A stretch of DNA of 64,000 nt from Bradyrhizobium sp. Gha. GTDB lineage: Bacteria; Pseudomonadota; Alphaproteobacteria; Rhizobiales; Xanthobacteraceae. Of the stretch, positions 17,589-26,555 are shown piece by piece (positions within the stretch are counted from its first letter, which is position 1; each line of letters begins with the position of its first letter). The notes below the pieces were generated by a model. It worked only from the letters and a program-made list of their open reading frames with translations. It did not search any database and had not been told where the DNA came from. Location of the stretch: the NCBI RefSeq assembly GCF_900113735.1, contig NZ_FOQM01000004.1:124001-188000 (forward strand). Reading direction: 5' to 3'. The translations under genes were made by a program, and so were the position numbers.

Positions 17589-17861
17589 TTAGTTATGCCT
17601 TCTTTCGACTCTTCGGCGGGTCCACTGTTTCAGTGTGATGGATTGCATCACGACGTGCCGCCCGATCTCAGCACCCGTCTCGTCCAACACCAACACGACC
17701 GTGCCGCTAACGGGGTCGAACTCCGGATCGCTGCCAATATCCTGAGCGACACGAGCGCCGTATTTCACCGCGAGATCAGCCGAGCCAAATAGCTCTCCCA
17801 TCTCGTCCGGCTGTGCCTGGCCATTGTGGAGTATCGGGAAGTAGTAACGCTGCATGGCCAC
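17589..17861 (-). CDS. DUF6894-type small protein
   Basis: This 90-residue protein opens MAMQRYYFPILHNGQAQPDE with GELFGSADLAVKYGARVAQD following. RYYF followed by a D-E-x-G-x-x-F-x-x-x-x-x-A pattern is the layout of the small DUF6894 proteins abundant in Bradyrhizobium and relatives. The second half (TVVLVLDETGAEIGRHVV) fits the usual 'V-x-D-E-x-G' strand. The function of the family is unknown. It is alone in its neighbourhood, with no operon partner. The C-terminal basic tail is unusual. Confidence 0.7.
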   Translation of the reverse strand: MAMQRYYFPILHNGQAQPDEMGELFGSADLAVKYGARVAQDIGSDPEFDPVSGTVVLVLDETGAEIGRHVVMQSITLKQWTRRRVERRHN

Positions 17862-18449
17862 GGCCCTCGTCTATGAGTTCATCGTGCGCTATCTAAGGGT
17901 GCGCCGCACCTGTCAAAAATGACAGGTCCAAACGGGGGGTTGCGCTTGGTCGCTACCCGCGCCGCCGCGAGCTGAGCTGATCTGGACGTCAATCGCTTGG
18001 TTAAAGGTCGAGCTGTGGCTGCGATGCCAATGGACTAGCAACAGGGCTCAGGGAACAGTGCAGGACTTACCCAGTTTTCCCGGTAGCCCAGTTCGTGATG
18101 CTGGGCTCGAAGGTGCCTTGCCCCAGTTCACTTCCCGTTGGTGATGCTGGGGTTTTTTCCGGCTTAGGGCGGCCTTTAGGCAAGTGCCATCGGCAGGGGT
18201 GCGAGGGGGGCGGTGGTCAGCCCCGTGCCAATGCGTACAGTATCTCAGGGCTGCACCATCACGCCGCTCGGTGCTCCTGCCGAGACAGGCAGTACTTGTC
18301 CGACGCGCGCTACTTGAGATGGATCAAACGCCGAACAGGAGCATCGCGGCGACCGGCTCGCCCCGAGCTAGCTCTTTGCCCATGCCCGAAATCTAACTTG
18401 GGTGGGACCGTGTGCAATTCGTGCCATTCCCAAGCCAACTGAGGCGGCA
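17862..18449. other. Region without recognisable gene
   Basis: This 588-bp stretch has no convincing gene. The plus-strand frame at 18095-18442 is rich in Arg, Ser and His and looks like a shadow. No tRNA or hairpin with a T-run was recognised. Confidence 0.35.
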
Positions 18450-18638
18450 TTACTCGCCAGCCTCTTTGGTCTGCATTTCGGCTAATGCACGCTCCAGCTC
18501 GGCGGCTAAAACCTTGTAGTGCGCCGCCGCGCGGCGGAAGACATTTCGCTTGATGTCGCTCTTAGCCGATCGTCCAAGCTCCTCGCAGTTGGCGATGTTC
18601 GCCCGGAGCCTCTCAAGGTGGACAAGGATATCTTTCAT
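18450..18638 (-). CDS. Small coiled-coil hypothetical protein
   Basis: This 62-residue protein, MKDILVHLERLRANIANCEE onward, is strongly helical with heptad-like leucine and alanine spacing (RRAAAHYKVLAAELERALAE) and probably forms a short coiled coil. Charged and hydrophobic residues are balanced as in real proteins. No family was recognised. It lies just left of the IS630 remnant and is not broken. Small proteins of this kind are common in Bradyrhizobium accessory DNA, and the function is unknown. Confidence 0.5.
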   Translation of the reverse strand: MKDILVHLERLRANIANCEELGRSAKSDIKRNVFRRAAAHYKVLAAELERALAEMQTKEAGE

Positions 18639-18807
18639 GGAACCGTCCCGATCATGCCGAGCGCGTTAGCAGATCGCTGATGACTGGGATAGTACAAATG
18701 GCACCGTGCTCCGCAGGATACCTGCTCGGTAACTTTGGATAACCCGAAGTGTGCTCTTCGGGGCAGTCATCATTCCAGGCGATCTGCTCGCTGCGCATGG
18801 TAAGGCG

Positions 18808-19746
18808 GAAGTCGGCGTAAAGTGAACATGATAGCGCGGCCGGCGAGCGAGCCACGCCTTGACCTTTGGTGTCTTGTGGGTGGCGTAGTTGTCCATGACG
18901 ATATGGACATCGAGCCCTTCGGGGACCTGACCATCGATCTCTTTGAGGAACTTCAAGAACTCGATTGCCCGGTGGCGCTTGTAGCATTTGCCGATGACGA
19001 ACCCTGACGCGACATCGAGTGCTGCAAACAGCGTGGTCGTGCCATGCCGCACATAGCTGTGCGTGCGACGTTCCGGTACCCAGGCATCATCGGCAAGACT
19101 GGCTGCCCGCGATCGAGTGCCTGGATCTGACTTTTCTCATCGATGCTGAGGACAAGGGCTCGGTTCGGCGTGGACATGTAAAGGCCGACGATATCGCGCA
19201 CCTTGTCGACGAACAGTGGATCACTCGACAGCTTGAATGTCTGGCTCCGGTGAGGCTGCAGACCGAACGCCATCCACATTCGGCGAATCGTGGTGTGGGA
19301 AAAGCCAGTTTCCTCAGCCATCGAGCGGATCGACCAGTGCGTCGCATCGGCCGGCGTCGTGCGCAAAGTCCGCTCGATTACGGCAGCAACACCTGATCGT
19401 CGTTGATGGTGCGAGGGCGCCCAGGGCGGGCCTCGTCAAGCAGGCCATCACAGCGGTCTTTCAAAAATCGGCGGCGCCATTTGCCAACGGTGTGTTCGTG
19501 AATGCCGAGTTCGGCGGCTACAGGCTTGCTTGGTAATCCATCCGCACACCGCAGGATCGCCCGGCACCGCTCAGATAGCGACCGGGCAACACGGTGACGA
19601 CGAACTTGCCTCTCCAAGTACGTACGCTCCTGCGGACTCAGCACCAACGGTGCGATCGGCCGGCCTTTCAAATTCGTCACAAGCGCCCCCCTTTATTGAG
19701 ATTCGCGCCATCAACTAATGTGACGAACTTTCGTTCCAGATGACTA
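18808..19746 (-). mobile_element. IS630-family element remnant with right terminal repeat
   Basis: The right end of the element is preserved. The 29 bp at 19718-19746, read leftward, begin TAGTCA and end AAAGTTCGTCACAT. They match, in inverted sense, 22 of 29 bases of the left end kept at 39901-39929. The left part of this copy is lost at about 18808. The right end abuts the first retained codon of lrgB, so insertion or a later deletion removed the lrgB 5' part. Confidence 0.8.
18810..19680 (-). pseudogene. IS630-family transposase, frameshifted and 3'-truncated
   Basis: The N-terminal frame starts at 19680 (MTNLKGRPIAPLVLSPQERT) with an HTH region, KPVAAELGIHEHTVGKWRRR. It stops at 19378. 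The reading continues in another frame (ATHWSIRSMAEETGFSHTTI; LSIDEKSQIQALDRGQPVLP, with the DE of the DDE triad). A second shift near 19060 leads into YVRHGTTTLFAALDVASG-type sequence and HIVMDNYATHKTPKVKAWLA with the second Asp. It breaks off at HFTPTSA, before the last catalytic Glu. The gene is dead. A C-terminal piece of the same family occurs at 39914. Confidence 0.85.
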
Positions 19747-20235
19747 GGGCCTGCAACCGTCGCGCTCGCCGTACCACTCTATGAAAATCGCAAGCTGGCC
19801 ACCGCCGCAATCTTTCCCATGCTGGCCGCTTTGGTTGTCGGCTCCGTTACAGCTGTCACATCTGTGGTCTTGCTTTCCGAGGCCGCCGGGCTTCCTCGCG
19901 AAATTACTCTATCTCTTGCACCAAAGTCAGTCACGGCCGGCGTTGCAATGGGAATCAGCGAAACGCTACATGCGGATCCGTCGTTGACTGCTGTCGCGGT
20001 CATTCTTACTGGTATCATGGGCGCCATCATCGTGACCCCCTTAATGAACTGGACAGGCATCATCGATTTTCGGGCTCGAGGCTTTGCCGCAGGCATCGCG
20101 GCGCACGGCATTGGTACAGCGCGCGCTTTCCAGATTGACGCGATCGCTGGTGTGTTCTTGAGCCTTGGCATGGGCCTGAATGCCCTTGTGACATCCTTCC
20201 TGGTGCCGTTCGTAGTAACGGTCCTAATAAAATGA
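19747..20235 (+). pseudogene. lrgB: LrgB-family protein, 5'-truncated at the IS end
   Basis: From 19747, immediately after the IS630 end, the frame reads GPATVALAVPLYENRKLATA and continues through AGLPREITLSLAPKSVTAGV, ILTGIMGAIIVTPLMNWTGI and AAHGIGTARAFQIDAIAGVF to the stop at 20235. This is the C-terminal two-thirds of an LrgB/CidB membrane protein (murein-hydrolase export or plastid glycolate transporter family). The N-terminal membrane helices and start are missing. The first Met is at 19819, but a product from there would lack essential segments. The cause is the adjacent insertion or a deletion next to it. Confidence 0.88.
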
Positions 20236-20322
20236 TGCGCGAGTCGAAGGCCAGGACGGGGCCTTATGACCGCGACGCGCTTGCAATCACCATCGCCGAA
20301 ATGAATTGCCCCAGTTCCCAAC

Positions 20323-21170
20323 TTATGGGAGCGGCGTGAACTTCAGCTGACTGAGCGGCGCGACCTTGTCGGTACGTGTCATCTTGAATTCGGTGCTCGG
20401 ACCAAGCCACTTGTCCCAGATCTGGTTGATCTCCCCAGCCTTGTCCATGGCCAGCAGCGTCTCGTTGACCTTTGCGAGCAGCGCCGGCTCGCCCTTTTTC
20501 ATACCGATGTGCCGATCGGCTGCAGCACCATAGGCTCCTCGATCATCTTCAGCGGCTGCCCCGCCTCCTTGGACTGGCTGACGAGCTTGGTAATTGTCAT
20601 GGTGTTCGCTACCATTCCGACCGCCTTGTTCTGTTGAACCGCCATGAAAGCCGAACCTGTATCGACGAAAGTCAGCGGGTCGGATTCGTTCATCTTGATC
20701 GCGAGTTCCGACGTCGATCCTTTGGTCGATGCCAGCCGCTTACCCCTAAAGTCGGCTTTAGTAGTTCCCGGGTCGCTTGCTTTCACTGCCAACATTTCCT
20801 TGGCGATGTAATAGGGATCTGAAAACTGGATCTGCTCGGCGCGCCCCAGCGTGTAGGCGAGGTTCGCCACGGTGATATCGACGTGACCGAGCTTGACCTC
20901 TGGCACACGCGCCTCGACCGAAAGCGGCGTGACCTTTGCGACAACGCCCCAGTGTTGGGCGATGGCCTTGCAAAGGTCGACGTCAAAGCCGACCATCTCG
21001 CGTGTCTTGGCGTCCGGCGCCGCAAACGGCGGCACGTCCGCGAAGGTCCCGCAGCGCAGCTCCTTGCGCTGGATGATGTCCGAGAGCTGGTCGGCATACG
21101 CCGCCGACGCAATCCCGACAAGGGCTGCGATCGCGGCCGCCAGCCTGATTGAACGATTCTTGAAAGACAT
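20323..21170 (-). pseudogene. Polar amino-acid ABC transporter substrate-binding protein, frameshifted
   Basis: The frame from 21170 opens with a signal peptide (IRLAAAIAALVGIASAAYA) and the family-3 solute-binding fold: LRCGTFADVPPFAAPDAKTR, VGFDVDLCKAIAQHWGV. It stops early at 20499 (QPIGTSV). The other frame resumes GMKKGEPALLAKVNETLLAM and runs to AKFTPLP-like residues with TAA at 20323-20325. The shift is explained by two extra bases near 20505 (GGCACATCGGT where GGCATCGGT is expected). The fragment lost includes the second lobe end. It heads an ABC operon with genes at 21204-23439 whose other members are intact. Confidence 0.85.
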
Positions 21171-21203
21171 TTGTGTTCTCCTCCAGATTGAAGTCAGCCG
21201 CGC

Positions 21204-21974
21204 TCACCTCGTGTGTAGGTCCGACAGGAAGCGCTGCGCACGCGGATGTTGTGGTGAGCGGAAGAAGTCGACCGGAGCCCCCGTCTCGAGCACCCTCCCA
21301 GCGTCCATGAACCAGACACGATCGGCGACATCACGGGCGAAGTTCATCTCGTGGGTCACGCACATCATGGTCATTCCATCCCGCGCAAGCCCACGCATGA
21401 CGGACAGCACCTCGCCCACCATCTCCGGATCGAGAGCGCTGGTCGGCTCGTCGAACAGCATCGCCGGCGGCTCCATCGCGAGCGCGCGCGCGATTGCCAC
21501 GCGCTGCTGCTGCCCGCCGGACAGCTGGCCCGGATAGTTCTGCGCCTTGGCCGCGAGGCCGACGCGGTCCAGCAACCGAAGGGCCATTTCGCGCGCGTCA
21601 CTGCGCTTGACACCGTTCACTTTCATCGGCGAGAGCATGACGTTGTCGAGCGCACTCAAATGTGGAAACAAATTGAAGCTCTGGAAAACGAATCCGATCC
21701 GGCTCCGCAAGTGATTCAGCGCCGCGCCACCCAGCTTGCCATGAACGTCTCTGCCCTCGAACAGCACCGAGCCCGACTGGATTTCCTCTAGCCTGTTGAC
21801 GGTACGGATGAGCGTCGACTTGCCCGAGCCGGACGGCCCGCAGACCACCACCACCTCGCCCTTCCTCACCTCGGCGTTGACATCAGTCAACGCGGCGAGT
21901 GCTCCAAAGAATTTGTGCACAGCGACGAATTTGATCATCGGATCGGCATCCCGGGATGGAGTCTCATGCGACAT
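21204..21974 (-). CDS. Polar amino-acid ABC transporter ATP-binding protein (GlnQ/HisP type)
   Basis: This 256-residue ATPase has Walker [21 protein letters not shown], the Q-loop [13 protein letters not shown], the signature [17 protein letters not shown], Walker [18 protein letters not shown] and the His switch CVTHEM. It would energise uptake of an amino acid or related compound at the inner membrane. The start at 21974 has GGGGG seven bases upstream; ATG 21980 is also possible. The gene overlaps the upstream permease end by a few bases at most, so the operon permease-permease-ATPase is tightly coupled. Confidence 0.93.
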   Translation of the reverse strand: MSHETPSRDADPMIKFVAVHKFFGALAALTDVNAEVRKGEVVVVCGPSGSGKSTLIRTVNRLEEIQSGSVLFEGRDVHGKLGGAALNHLRSRIGFVFQSFNLFPHLSALDNVMLSPMKVNGVKRSDAREMALRLLDRVGLAAKAQNYPGQLSGGQQQRVAIARALAMEPPAMLFDEPTSALDPEMVGEVLSVMRGLARDGMTMMCVTHEMNFARDVADRVWFMDAGRVLETGAPVDFFRSPQHPRAQRFLSDLHTR

Positions 21975-21976
21975 GG

Positions 21977-22735
21977 TCATGCCCCCGATACGCTTGCGGC
22001 TGTGGTAGGCAGTGCAGACACGGCAACCGGGCCTGCGGTTCGGCCCGCGGCAATCCGCCGCTCGACCATGTTGATGGCTTGCGTCAGGGTCCAGCAAACG
22101 ATGAAGTAGCTGATGGCAAGAATGAAGTAGACTTCAAACGGCTTCGTCAGCAACCGGTTGTTGATCTGGCCGGCTGCAAAGGTGAGCTCCGGGACGTTGA
22201 TGATGTAGCCGAGCGTGGTCTCCTTGATGGTCGAGACGAACTGACTGAGGATGCTCGGGATCATGTTGAACAGTGCCTGCGGCAGAATAACGTAGCGCAT
22301 CGCGCCGAGACGGCTGTGCCCGAGCGCGCGGGCTGCGTCCATCTGACCTGTTGGCAATGCCTGAATTCCGGCACGCACGATCTCGCTCAGGAATGCGGCC
22401 TCATAGCCGACCAGCGTGACCAGCATGGTCGCGAACGCCGGCACGCTATGGCCGATCAAAAGCGGCAGCACGAAATAGACCCACAGAATGATCAGCAGCA
22501 GCGGAACGCCGCGGGTGATGTAGACCAGGGCCATGACCGGCCAGCGCAGTGCCAGCCACGGCGACAGGCTGGCCAGCGCCATCACGACGCTTAGCGGAAA
22601 GGCCAGGGCAATGCCGAGGATTGAGAGAATAAGGGTGGCCGCGATACCGCCAAGCGGGCCGTTCGGATACTGGCCGACGAGCAGCAACAGCCAATTGTCC
22701 CTGACGATCTCGATCATGCTCGGGAGCAGCGACAT
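21977..22735 (-). CDS. Polar amino-acid ABC transporter permease
   Basis: This protein of about 252 residues starts [20 protein letters not shown] (ATG at 22733-22735), two bases from the end of the next permease gene. It has five hydrophobic segments and the cytoplasmic EAA loop [25 protein letters not shown] that contacts the ATPase (here split for length: [10 protein letters not shown], then DAARALGHS). It belongs to the HisMQ family of inner-membrane permeases. The longer frame upstream of this ATG overlaps the second permease and is not needed. It pairs with the permease at 22738. Confidence 0.92.
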   Translation of the reverse strand: MSLLPSMIEIVRDNWLLLLVGQYPNGPLGGIAATLILSILGIALAFPLSVVMALASLSPWLALRWPVMALVYITRGVPLLLIILWVYFVLPLLIGHSVPAFATMLVTLVGYEAAFLSEIVRAGIQALPTGQMDAARALGHSRLGAMRYVILPQALFNMIPSILSQFVSTIKETTLGYIINVPELTFAAGQINNRLLTKPFEVYFILAISYFIVCWTLTQAINMVERRIAAGRTAGPVAVSALPTTAASVSGA

Positions 22736-22737
22736 GA

Positions 22738-23439
22738 TCAGACCGCTCCGGCCAAGCGACTGCGCTGCTCCAGATGGTGACCAAGCCACATCAGCAGCAG
22801 CGAGCAAATGAGATAGACGAGCGTGGCAATCAGGTAGGTCTCGAACGTACGAAAACTCTGGTTCTCCACCTCTTTGACCGCGTGGGTCAGCTCGGCGACG
22901 CCGATCGCCATCGCAAGGCTGGAGTTCTTGAAGAGGAAGACCGTATGGTTCACCAGCGCCGGCATCGCGTTGCGGACGGCCTGCGGCAGCAGGATGTAGG
23001 TCATGGCTGCGAAATAGCTATGCCCCAGGGCACGGGCGGCTTCCCACTGCCCCCTAGGCACGCCACGCAGGCCGGAGCGTTGATCCTCGCTGAAATATGC
23101 GGCCTGACACAATCCCAAGGCGATAACAGCGAATACCGCTTCGCCATTGTGATCGCCGAGCCATATCTGAACCGAGTCCGGCAGCAAGCTCGAAATGCCG
23201 AAATACCAGAGCATGAGCTGCACCAGCGTCGGCACATTGCGATGGTAGGAGACGTAGATGGCGACAAAACCACTGGCGATTCGGCTCGGCAGCATCCGGA
23301 TCGCAAGCAGGAGCATTCCAAGACTCATCGCCAGAAGCCATGAGCCGATGAACATGATGAAGGTCATCTTCACCCCATGGACCAGCATCCGGCTGAACTC
23401 CGGATTGAGCAGGACGGCCATGAGGCCGAAACCCTTCAT
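22738..23439 (-). CDS. Polar amino-acid ABC transporter permease
   Basis: This 233-residue HisMQ-family permease starts MKGFGLMAVLLNPEFSRMLV. It has membrane helices around residues 20-45, 60-80, 95-115 and 180-220. The EAA loop reads RSGLRGVPRGQWEAARALGH. It is probably the first gene of the surviving operon. Immediately upstream lies scrambled DNA (23454-25470), which may have cost the operon its original promoter. With the binding protein frameshifted as well, transport is probably lost or dependent on another receptor. Confidence 0.92.
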   Translation of the reverse strand: MKGFGLMAVLLNPEFSRMLVHGVKMTFIMFIGSWLLAMSLGMLLLAIRMLPSRIASGFVAIYVSYHRNVPTLVQLMLWYFGISSLLPDSVQIWLGDHNGEAVFAVIALGLCQAAYFSEDQRSGLRGVPRGQWEAARALGHSYFAAMTYILLPQAVRNAMPALVNHTVFLFKNSSLAMAIGVAELTHAVKEVENQSFRTFETYLIATLVYLICSLLLMWLGHHLEQRSRLAGAV

Positions 23440-23453
23440 CGCGCGCCCCTCGT

Positions 23454-23742
23454 CTAGCTCGAGAGAACCGGTTTTGGGGAACCCTCGGGGCGAGTGGTCG
23501 ACAAGCCGCCCGGCACCTGCAAGGTCGGTGTGATCTCGATGTAGCCGACATTTACCGCGACCGGCGCGGCGATCGCGAACGCGATCGCGTCGGCGATGTC
23601 CTTTGCCTCGGGCAATTCAAAGCCTTCGATGAAGTTCGCGCGCGTTTCGGCGCTGTCGCCGTGGACATGGGCGAAGATATCGGTTGCTACCCGGCCAGGG
23701 CAGATCTCGGTGACGCGCACGCGCTTGCCGAAGCAATCGACC
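23454..23742 (-). pseudogene. Short-chain dehydrogenase, 3' fragment
   Basis: The frame [20 protein letters not shown] followed by [20 protein letters not shown] and YIEITPTLQVPGGLS is the C-terminal third of a classical SDR, including the PG motif after the active site. Its N-terminal part lies at 24505-24987 on the same strand, separated by 760 bp of unrelated plus-strand acetyl-CoA carboxylase fragments. The junction near 23742 is with accC sequence in opposite orientation. The product ends near 23454, close to the permease start. Confidence 0.85.
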
Positions 23743-24150
23743 GGCGGCGGTCGCGGGATGCGGATGGTCGAGAGCGAGAGCGGCTTGCGCGACGCGCTGC
23801 TCGTGACCCGGGAAGAAGCGCGACGCGCGTTCGGCAACAGCGCCATCTATGTCGAGAAATTCCTTGGCCGCCCGCGGCACGTCGAGATCCAGGTGATCGC
23901 CGATATGCACGGTAACGCGGTCTGGCTTGGCAGCCGCGATTGCTCGCTCCAACGCCGTCATCAGAAGGTGATCGAGGAAGCGCCAGCCCCGCAGATCGAG
24001 GATGCGTTAGTCCGTGAAATCGGCGAGCGCTGCTCGGAGGCTTGCCGGCAAATCAGCTATCGCGGCGTCGGCACCTTCGAATTCCTGGTCGAAGATCCCG
24101 CGTTCTACTTCATTGAGATGAATACCCGTCTCCAGGTCGAGCATCCCGTC
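23743..24150 (+). pseudogene. accC: Biotin carboxylase (AccC), ATP-grasp fragment
   Basis: From about 23743 the plus strand reads [19 protein letters not shown], then [40 protein letters not shown] and [16 protein letters not shown]. These are the glycine loop, ATP-grasp and catalytic segments of biotin carboxylase (roughly residues 160-300 of 450). It starts and stops abruptly at junctions with an SDR fragment (left) and an accB fragment (right). The sequence preceding it in a normal accC is at 25094-25222. There is no start codon or 3' end, so it is non-functional. Confidence 0.88.
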
Positions 24151-24335
24151 CGCCGGACGCGCCTGTCTTCGTTTCGGTCGGCCAAACTGTGACGGCGGGA
24201 ACGCCGCTCTTTGTCATCGAGGCAATGAAGATGTTCCACGAGGTTCGCGCCGAACGGGACGGCACGGTGTCGGCGATTCTGGTTGCTTCCGGTCAGGAAG
24301 TCGAAGCCGGCCAAGAACTGATAAGGTTCGCGTGA
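24150..24335 (+). pseudogene. accB: Biotin carboxyl carrier protein (AccB), 3' fragment with biotin site
   Basis: The frame reads [20 protein letters not shown] followed by VIEAMKMFHEVRAERDGTV and ends [10 protein letters not shown] with TGA at 24333-24335. EAMKM holds the lysine that is biotinylated. This is the whole biotinyl domain but not the N-terminus, which lies on the opposite strand at 25225-25468. It is followed after 4 bp by the accC start, showing that the original order accB-accC has survived at this junction. Confidence 0.88.
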
Positions 24336-24339
24336 CCCC

Positions 24340-24495
24340 ATGTTTGGATCGGTTCTCATAGCCAACCGGGGAGAGATTGCCCTACGCATCCAGCGGACGT
24401 GCCGGCGTCTCGGGCTGCGAACGATCGTGGTCCACTCCGAGGCCGATCGGGAGGCGCCCTATGTGCGACATGCCGACCTCGCTCTGTGCATCAGG
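24340..24495 (+). pseudogene. accC: Biotin carboxylase (AccC), 5' fragment
   Basis: [20 protein letters not shown] followed by [20 protein letters not shown] and [11 protein letters not shown] is the canonical start of biotin carboxylase. The match fails at about 24495, where the sequence becomes the minus-strand SDR gene. About 60 further residues that would link to the fragment at 25094 are not found in the window. The ATG is intact and lies next to the accB fragment's stop. Confidence 0.88.
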
Positions 24496-24504
24496 CCCGC
24501 AGCG

Positions 24505-24987
24505 GCACCTGAGCTGGCTGGTTAGCATGCTGACAGCCGCCTTGGTCGCGTGATAGCTCGAATTGCCCGCGAAGTTGTAAGCGCCGGCGATCGATGTGAT
24601 GTTCACCACGTGATCGCGATCGCGCTCCGCCATGCCAGGCACGAGCAGACGACAGAGATGCAGAATCGCACGCAGATTGACGTCGACTAGAAGATCGATG
24701 TCCTCCGGATCCGCTTGGAGAAACTTCTTCGGCCGGTCGACTCCCGCGCAGTTAACGAGCACATCCGCCTCGATACCCTGAGCGAGCTTGGTAACAGCCG
24801 CAATATCTCTGACGTCGATCGCGTGCGAGATGCAGCCAACGCGACGCGCCAGAGCTCTCAGCGCGTCCGCGCTACGTGCGACCGCATGAACCTTCAGGCC
24901 CTCACGCGCAAGGCGCTCGACCACCGCCAAGCCGATACCAGACGAGGCACCGGTAACGAGAGCAGTCCTGTAATCTGAGAATGGCAT
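24505..24987 (-). pseudogene. Short-chain dehydrogenase, 5' fragment
   Basis: The start MPFSDYRTALVTGASSGIGL has the TGxxxGIG cofactor motif, then VLVNCAGVDRPKKFLQ (NNAG-like), VVNITSIAGAYNFAGNSSYH with the catalytic Ser and Tyr, and [16 protein letters not shown] with the Lys. It breaks at about 24505 at the junction with accC sequence. The missing C-terminal part is at 23454-23742. Rejoined, the two give a normal SDR of about 255 residues. A 40-bp promoter-like repeat with a palindrome lies just upstream (25036-25077). Confidence 0.88.
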
Positions 24988-25035
24988 CGGGCTCCTCACC
25001 TTTTCAACACGCTAAACGATCGCGCAACTTCCTCG

Positions 25036-25077
25036 CCAAGACGGATTAACTTTGGTGGGATAAGGTCTCCTTATGAT
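25036..25077 (-). promoter_or_regulatory. Promoter-like repeat A with LysR-type palindrome
   Basis: CCAAGACGGATT (25036-25047) is followed 24 bases on from its first base by the perfect palindrome ATAAGGTCTCCTTAT (25060-25074), which contains a T-N11-A LysR-box pattern. It lies upstream of the SDR 5' fragment. A similar arrangement stands upstream of the accB 5' fragment (25545-25587). This is sequence observation; LysR binding is inference from the pattern and the neighbouring LysR gene. Confidence 0.5.
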
Positions 25078-25093
25078 CACCGGGCCGCTCCGC

Positions 25094-25222
25094 CGGAGAT
25101 GAGGGCGGCGGGCGTTCCGTGTGTCCCCGGTCCCGATGCGGCCCTACTTGACGATCTTGATGTCGTGCGCGCGGCCGCACGCGAGATTGGCTATCCCGTG
25201 ATCCTAAAGGCGGCCGGCGCGC
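25094..25222 (+). pseudogene. accC: Biotin carboxylase (AccC), internal fragment
   Basis: EMRAAGVPCVPGPDAALLDD followed by LDVVRAAAREIGYPVILKAA corresponds to about residues 115-157 of biotin carboxylase, just before the glycine loop. The next residues (GGGGRGMR) are found at 23743, so these two pieces were once adjacent. At 25222 it meets the accB 5' fragment, which runs in the opposite direction. Confidence 0.85.
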
Positions 25223-25224
25223 TG

Positions 25225-25468
25225 GTTGGAGATAGACAATTCCGAACAACGGCGCCGCGACATCCGCCTCTCGCTTCGGCGCGACATCAGCTTCGGGGCG
25301 AGTTGACGGCCGCCCGGATGGTGCCACCTTCACCGGCACCCGAACCACACCGTCCGGCTGCACCCGACGAACCAGCCTGAGCGACCAGCCGTTTTCGCTG
25401 AATTCCATCTCGTTCAGATCAGACGCAGCCATCGCGTCGATCAGGGTCTTGACCCGGTCCAAATCCAT
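25225..25468 (-). pseudogene. accB: Biotin carboxyl carrier protein (AccB), 5' fragment
   Basis: MDLDRVKTLIDAMAASDLNE followed by MEFSENGWSLRLVRRV and VAAPLFGIVYLQP is the N-terminal half of an AccB-type biotin carrier, ending exactly where the biotinyl domain should begin. That domain is at 24150-24335 on the other strand. The start is the ATG at 25466-25468. A promoter-like repeat lies 77 bp upstream. Confidence 0.87.
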
Positions 25469-25544
25469 GTTCCACCACCACACGGGATCGTGGCGCTGCA
25501 CCTGCAACGCCGGGCTCGACGCTAGCGCCATCGATTCCTGCCGA

Positions 25545-25587
25545 CCAAGACGGATTGGCTTTGCCCCTATAAAGGACCGCTATGACG
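25545..25587 (-). promoter_or_regulatory. Promoter-like repeat B with LysR-type half-palindrome
   Basis: CCAAGACGGATT (25545-25556) recurs exactly as in repeat A. It is followed at 25 bases by ATAAAGGACCGCTAT (25570-25584), an imperfect version of the palindrome in repeat A, and then ATGA. It lies upstream of the accB 5' fragment and overlaps the degraded 3' end of the LysR gene. Shared control of accB and the SDR gene is the simplest reading. Confidence 0.5.
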
Positions 25588-26414
25588 CCTTTTGAGACCG
25601 CTCTTCATGCGCAAGGAGGTTTCCCGGCAGAACGGCCACCAGCTCCAGCAGGATTTCTTTGATCGCCTGTGCCGGTTCGGAAAGCGGCAAGTGGTCGGAC
25701 TGGCACAAGCGGCGCCTCGATCACCGGGTCGATGATGCAGGATTGCCAAGCATCGCAGGACGATGCGACCTGCCGCGCCATCGATTCGGGCAAGATGGTG
25801 GCGCCAAGCCCGTCCGAGATTACGGCAGTCAGCGTGCTGGCGGATTCGATTTCCGCAACGACGTTTGGGACCTTGCCGATGGCCGCGAAAGCGTCGTTCA
25901 CCATCTTGCGGACGACATTGTAGGGGCGCGCCAGGTAAAGGTCGGTGTCAACAAGCATTGCGAGCGGCACTTCGGATGGCGGCGCCACCATGCTGCCGCG
26001 GCCGACGAGGTAAAGCGGCTCTCGCAGCAACGGCTGGAATGAGAGGCCGTGGACGGCAGTCTTGCCGCCGTAGAGAACCGCCAGGAGCGGCAGCGCCAGC
26101 CCTGCCGCTGCAGTCCCTGGCGCGAGTCCTACCGCTACGGCGCCGGAGATATTCTTTGCGGCCGCGTTCATGTCGGCGCGCGCCTGTTCGCATTGCCGCA
26201 GGATGAGCTGGGCGTGGCGATACAGCACTTTTCCGGCCTCGGTCGGCACCACGCCGCTTTTGGTTCGCACGAGAAGCTGCTGACGCACCTCGCCTTCGAG
26301 CGTTGCGAGCTGTTGACTGAGCGCCGGCTGCGCCACATGCAACACGTCGGCGGCTTGCGTCAGGCTGCCGACGTCGACGATCTTCACGAAGTACTGCAGT
26401 CGCCTGAGATTCAC
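25581..26414 (-). pseudogene. LysR-family regulator (Nac/Cbl-like), internally deleted and frameshifted
   Basis: The N-terminal helix-turn-helix is complete (MNLRRLQYFVKIVDVGSLTQ, AADVLHVAQPALSQQLATLE) and closely resembles Nac-type LysR proteins. The effector domain is shortened: GLALPLLAVLYGGKTAVHGL joins segments that are normally about 35-40 residues apart. Near 25700 the frame shifts; the other frame carries LSEPAQAIKEILLELVAVLP to a stop at 25581-25583. The DNA-binding part could still be made, so an aberrant repressor cannot be excluded. Its likely targets are the two boxes at 25036 and 25545. Confidence 0.8.
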
Positions 26415-26555
26415 GTCCTCTCCTCAGACTGCCGTCTGCTCCAGCCCGGAGCAGAGCATCCATAAGAAATGCCTATCAGGCCAGATTGAACTCGTGTTGG
26501 CCAGTGCCGGGCTCAATCTCTAGCGTCGCACCTCGCTTAGCCAGGGTCAATCACT

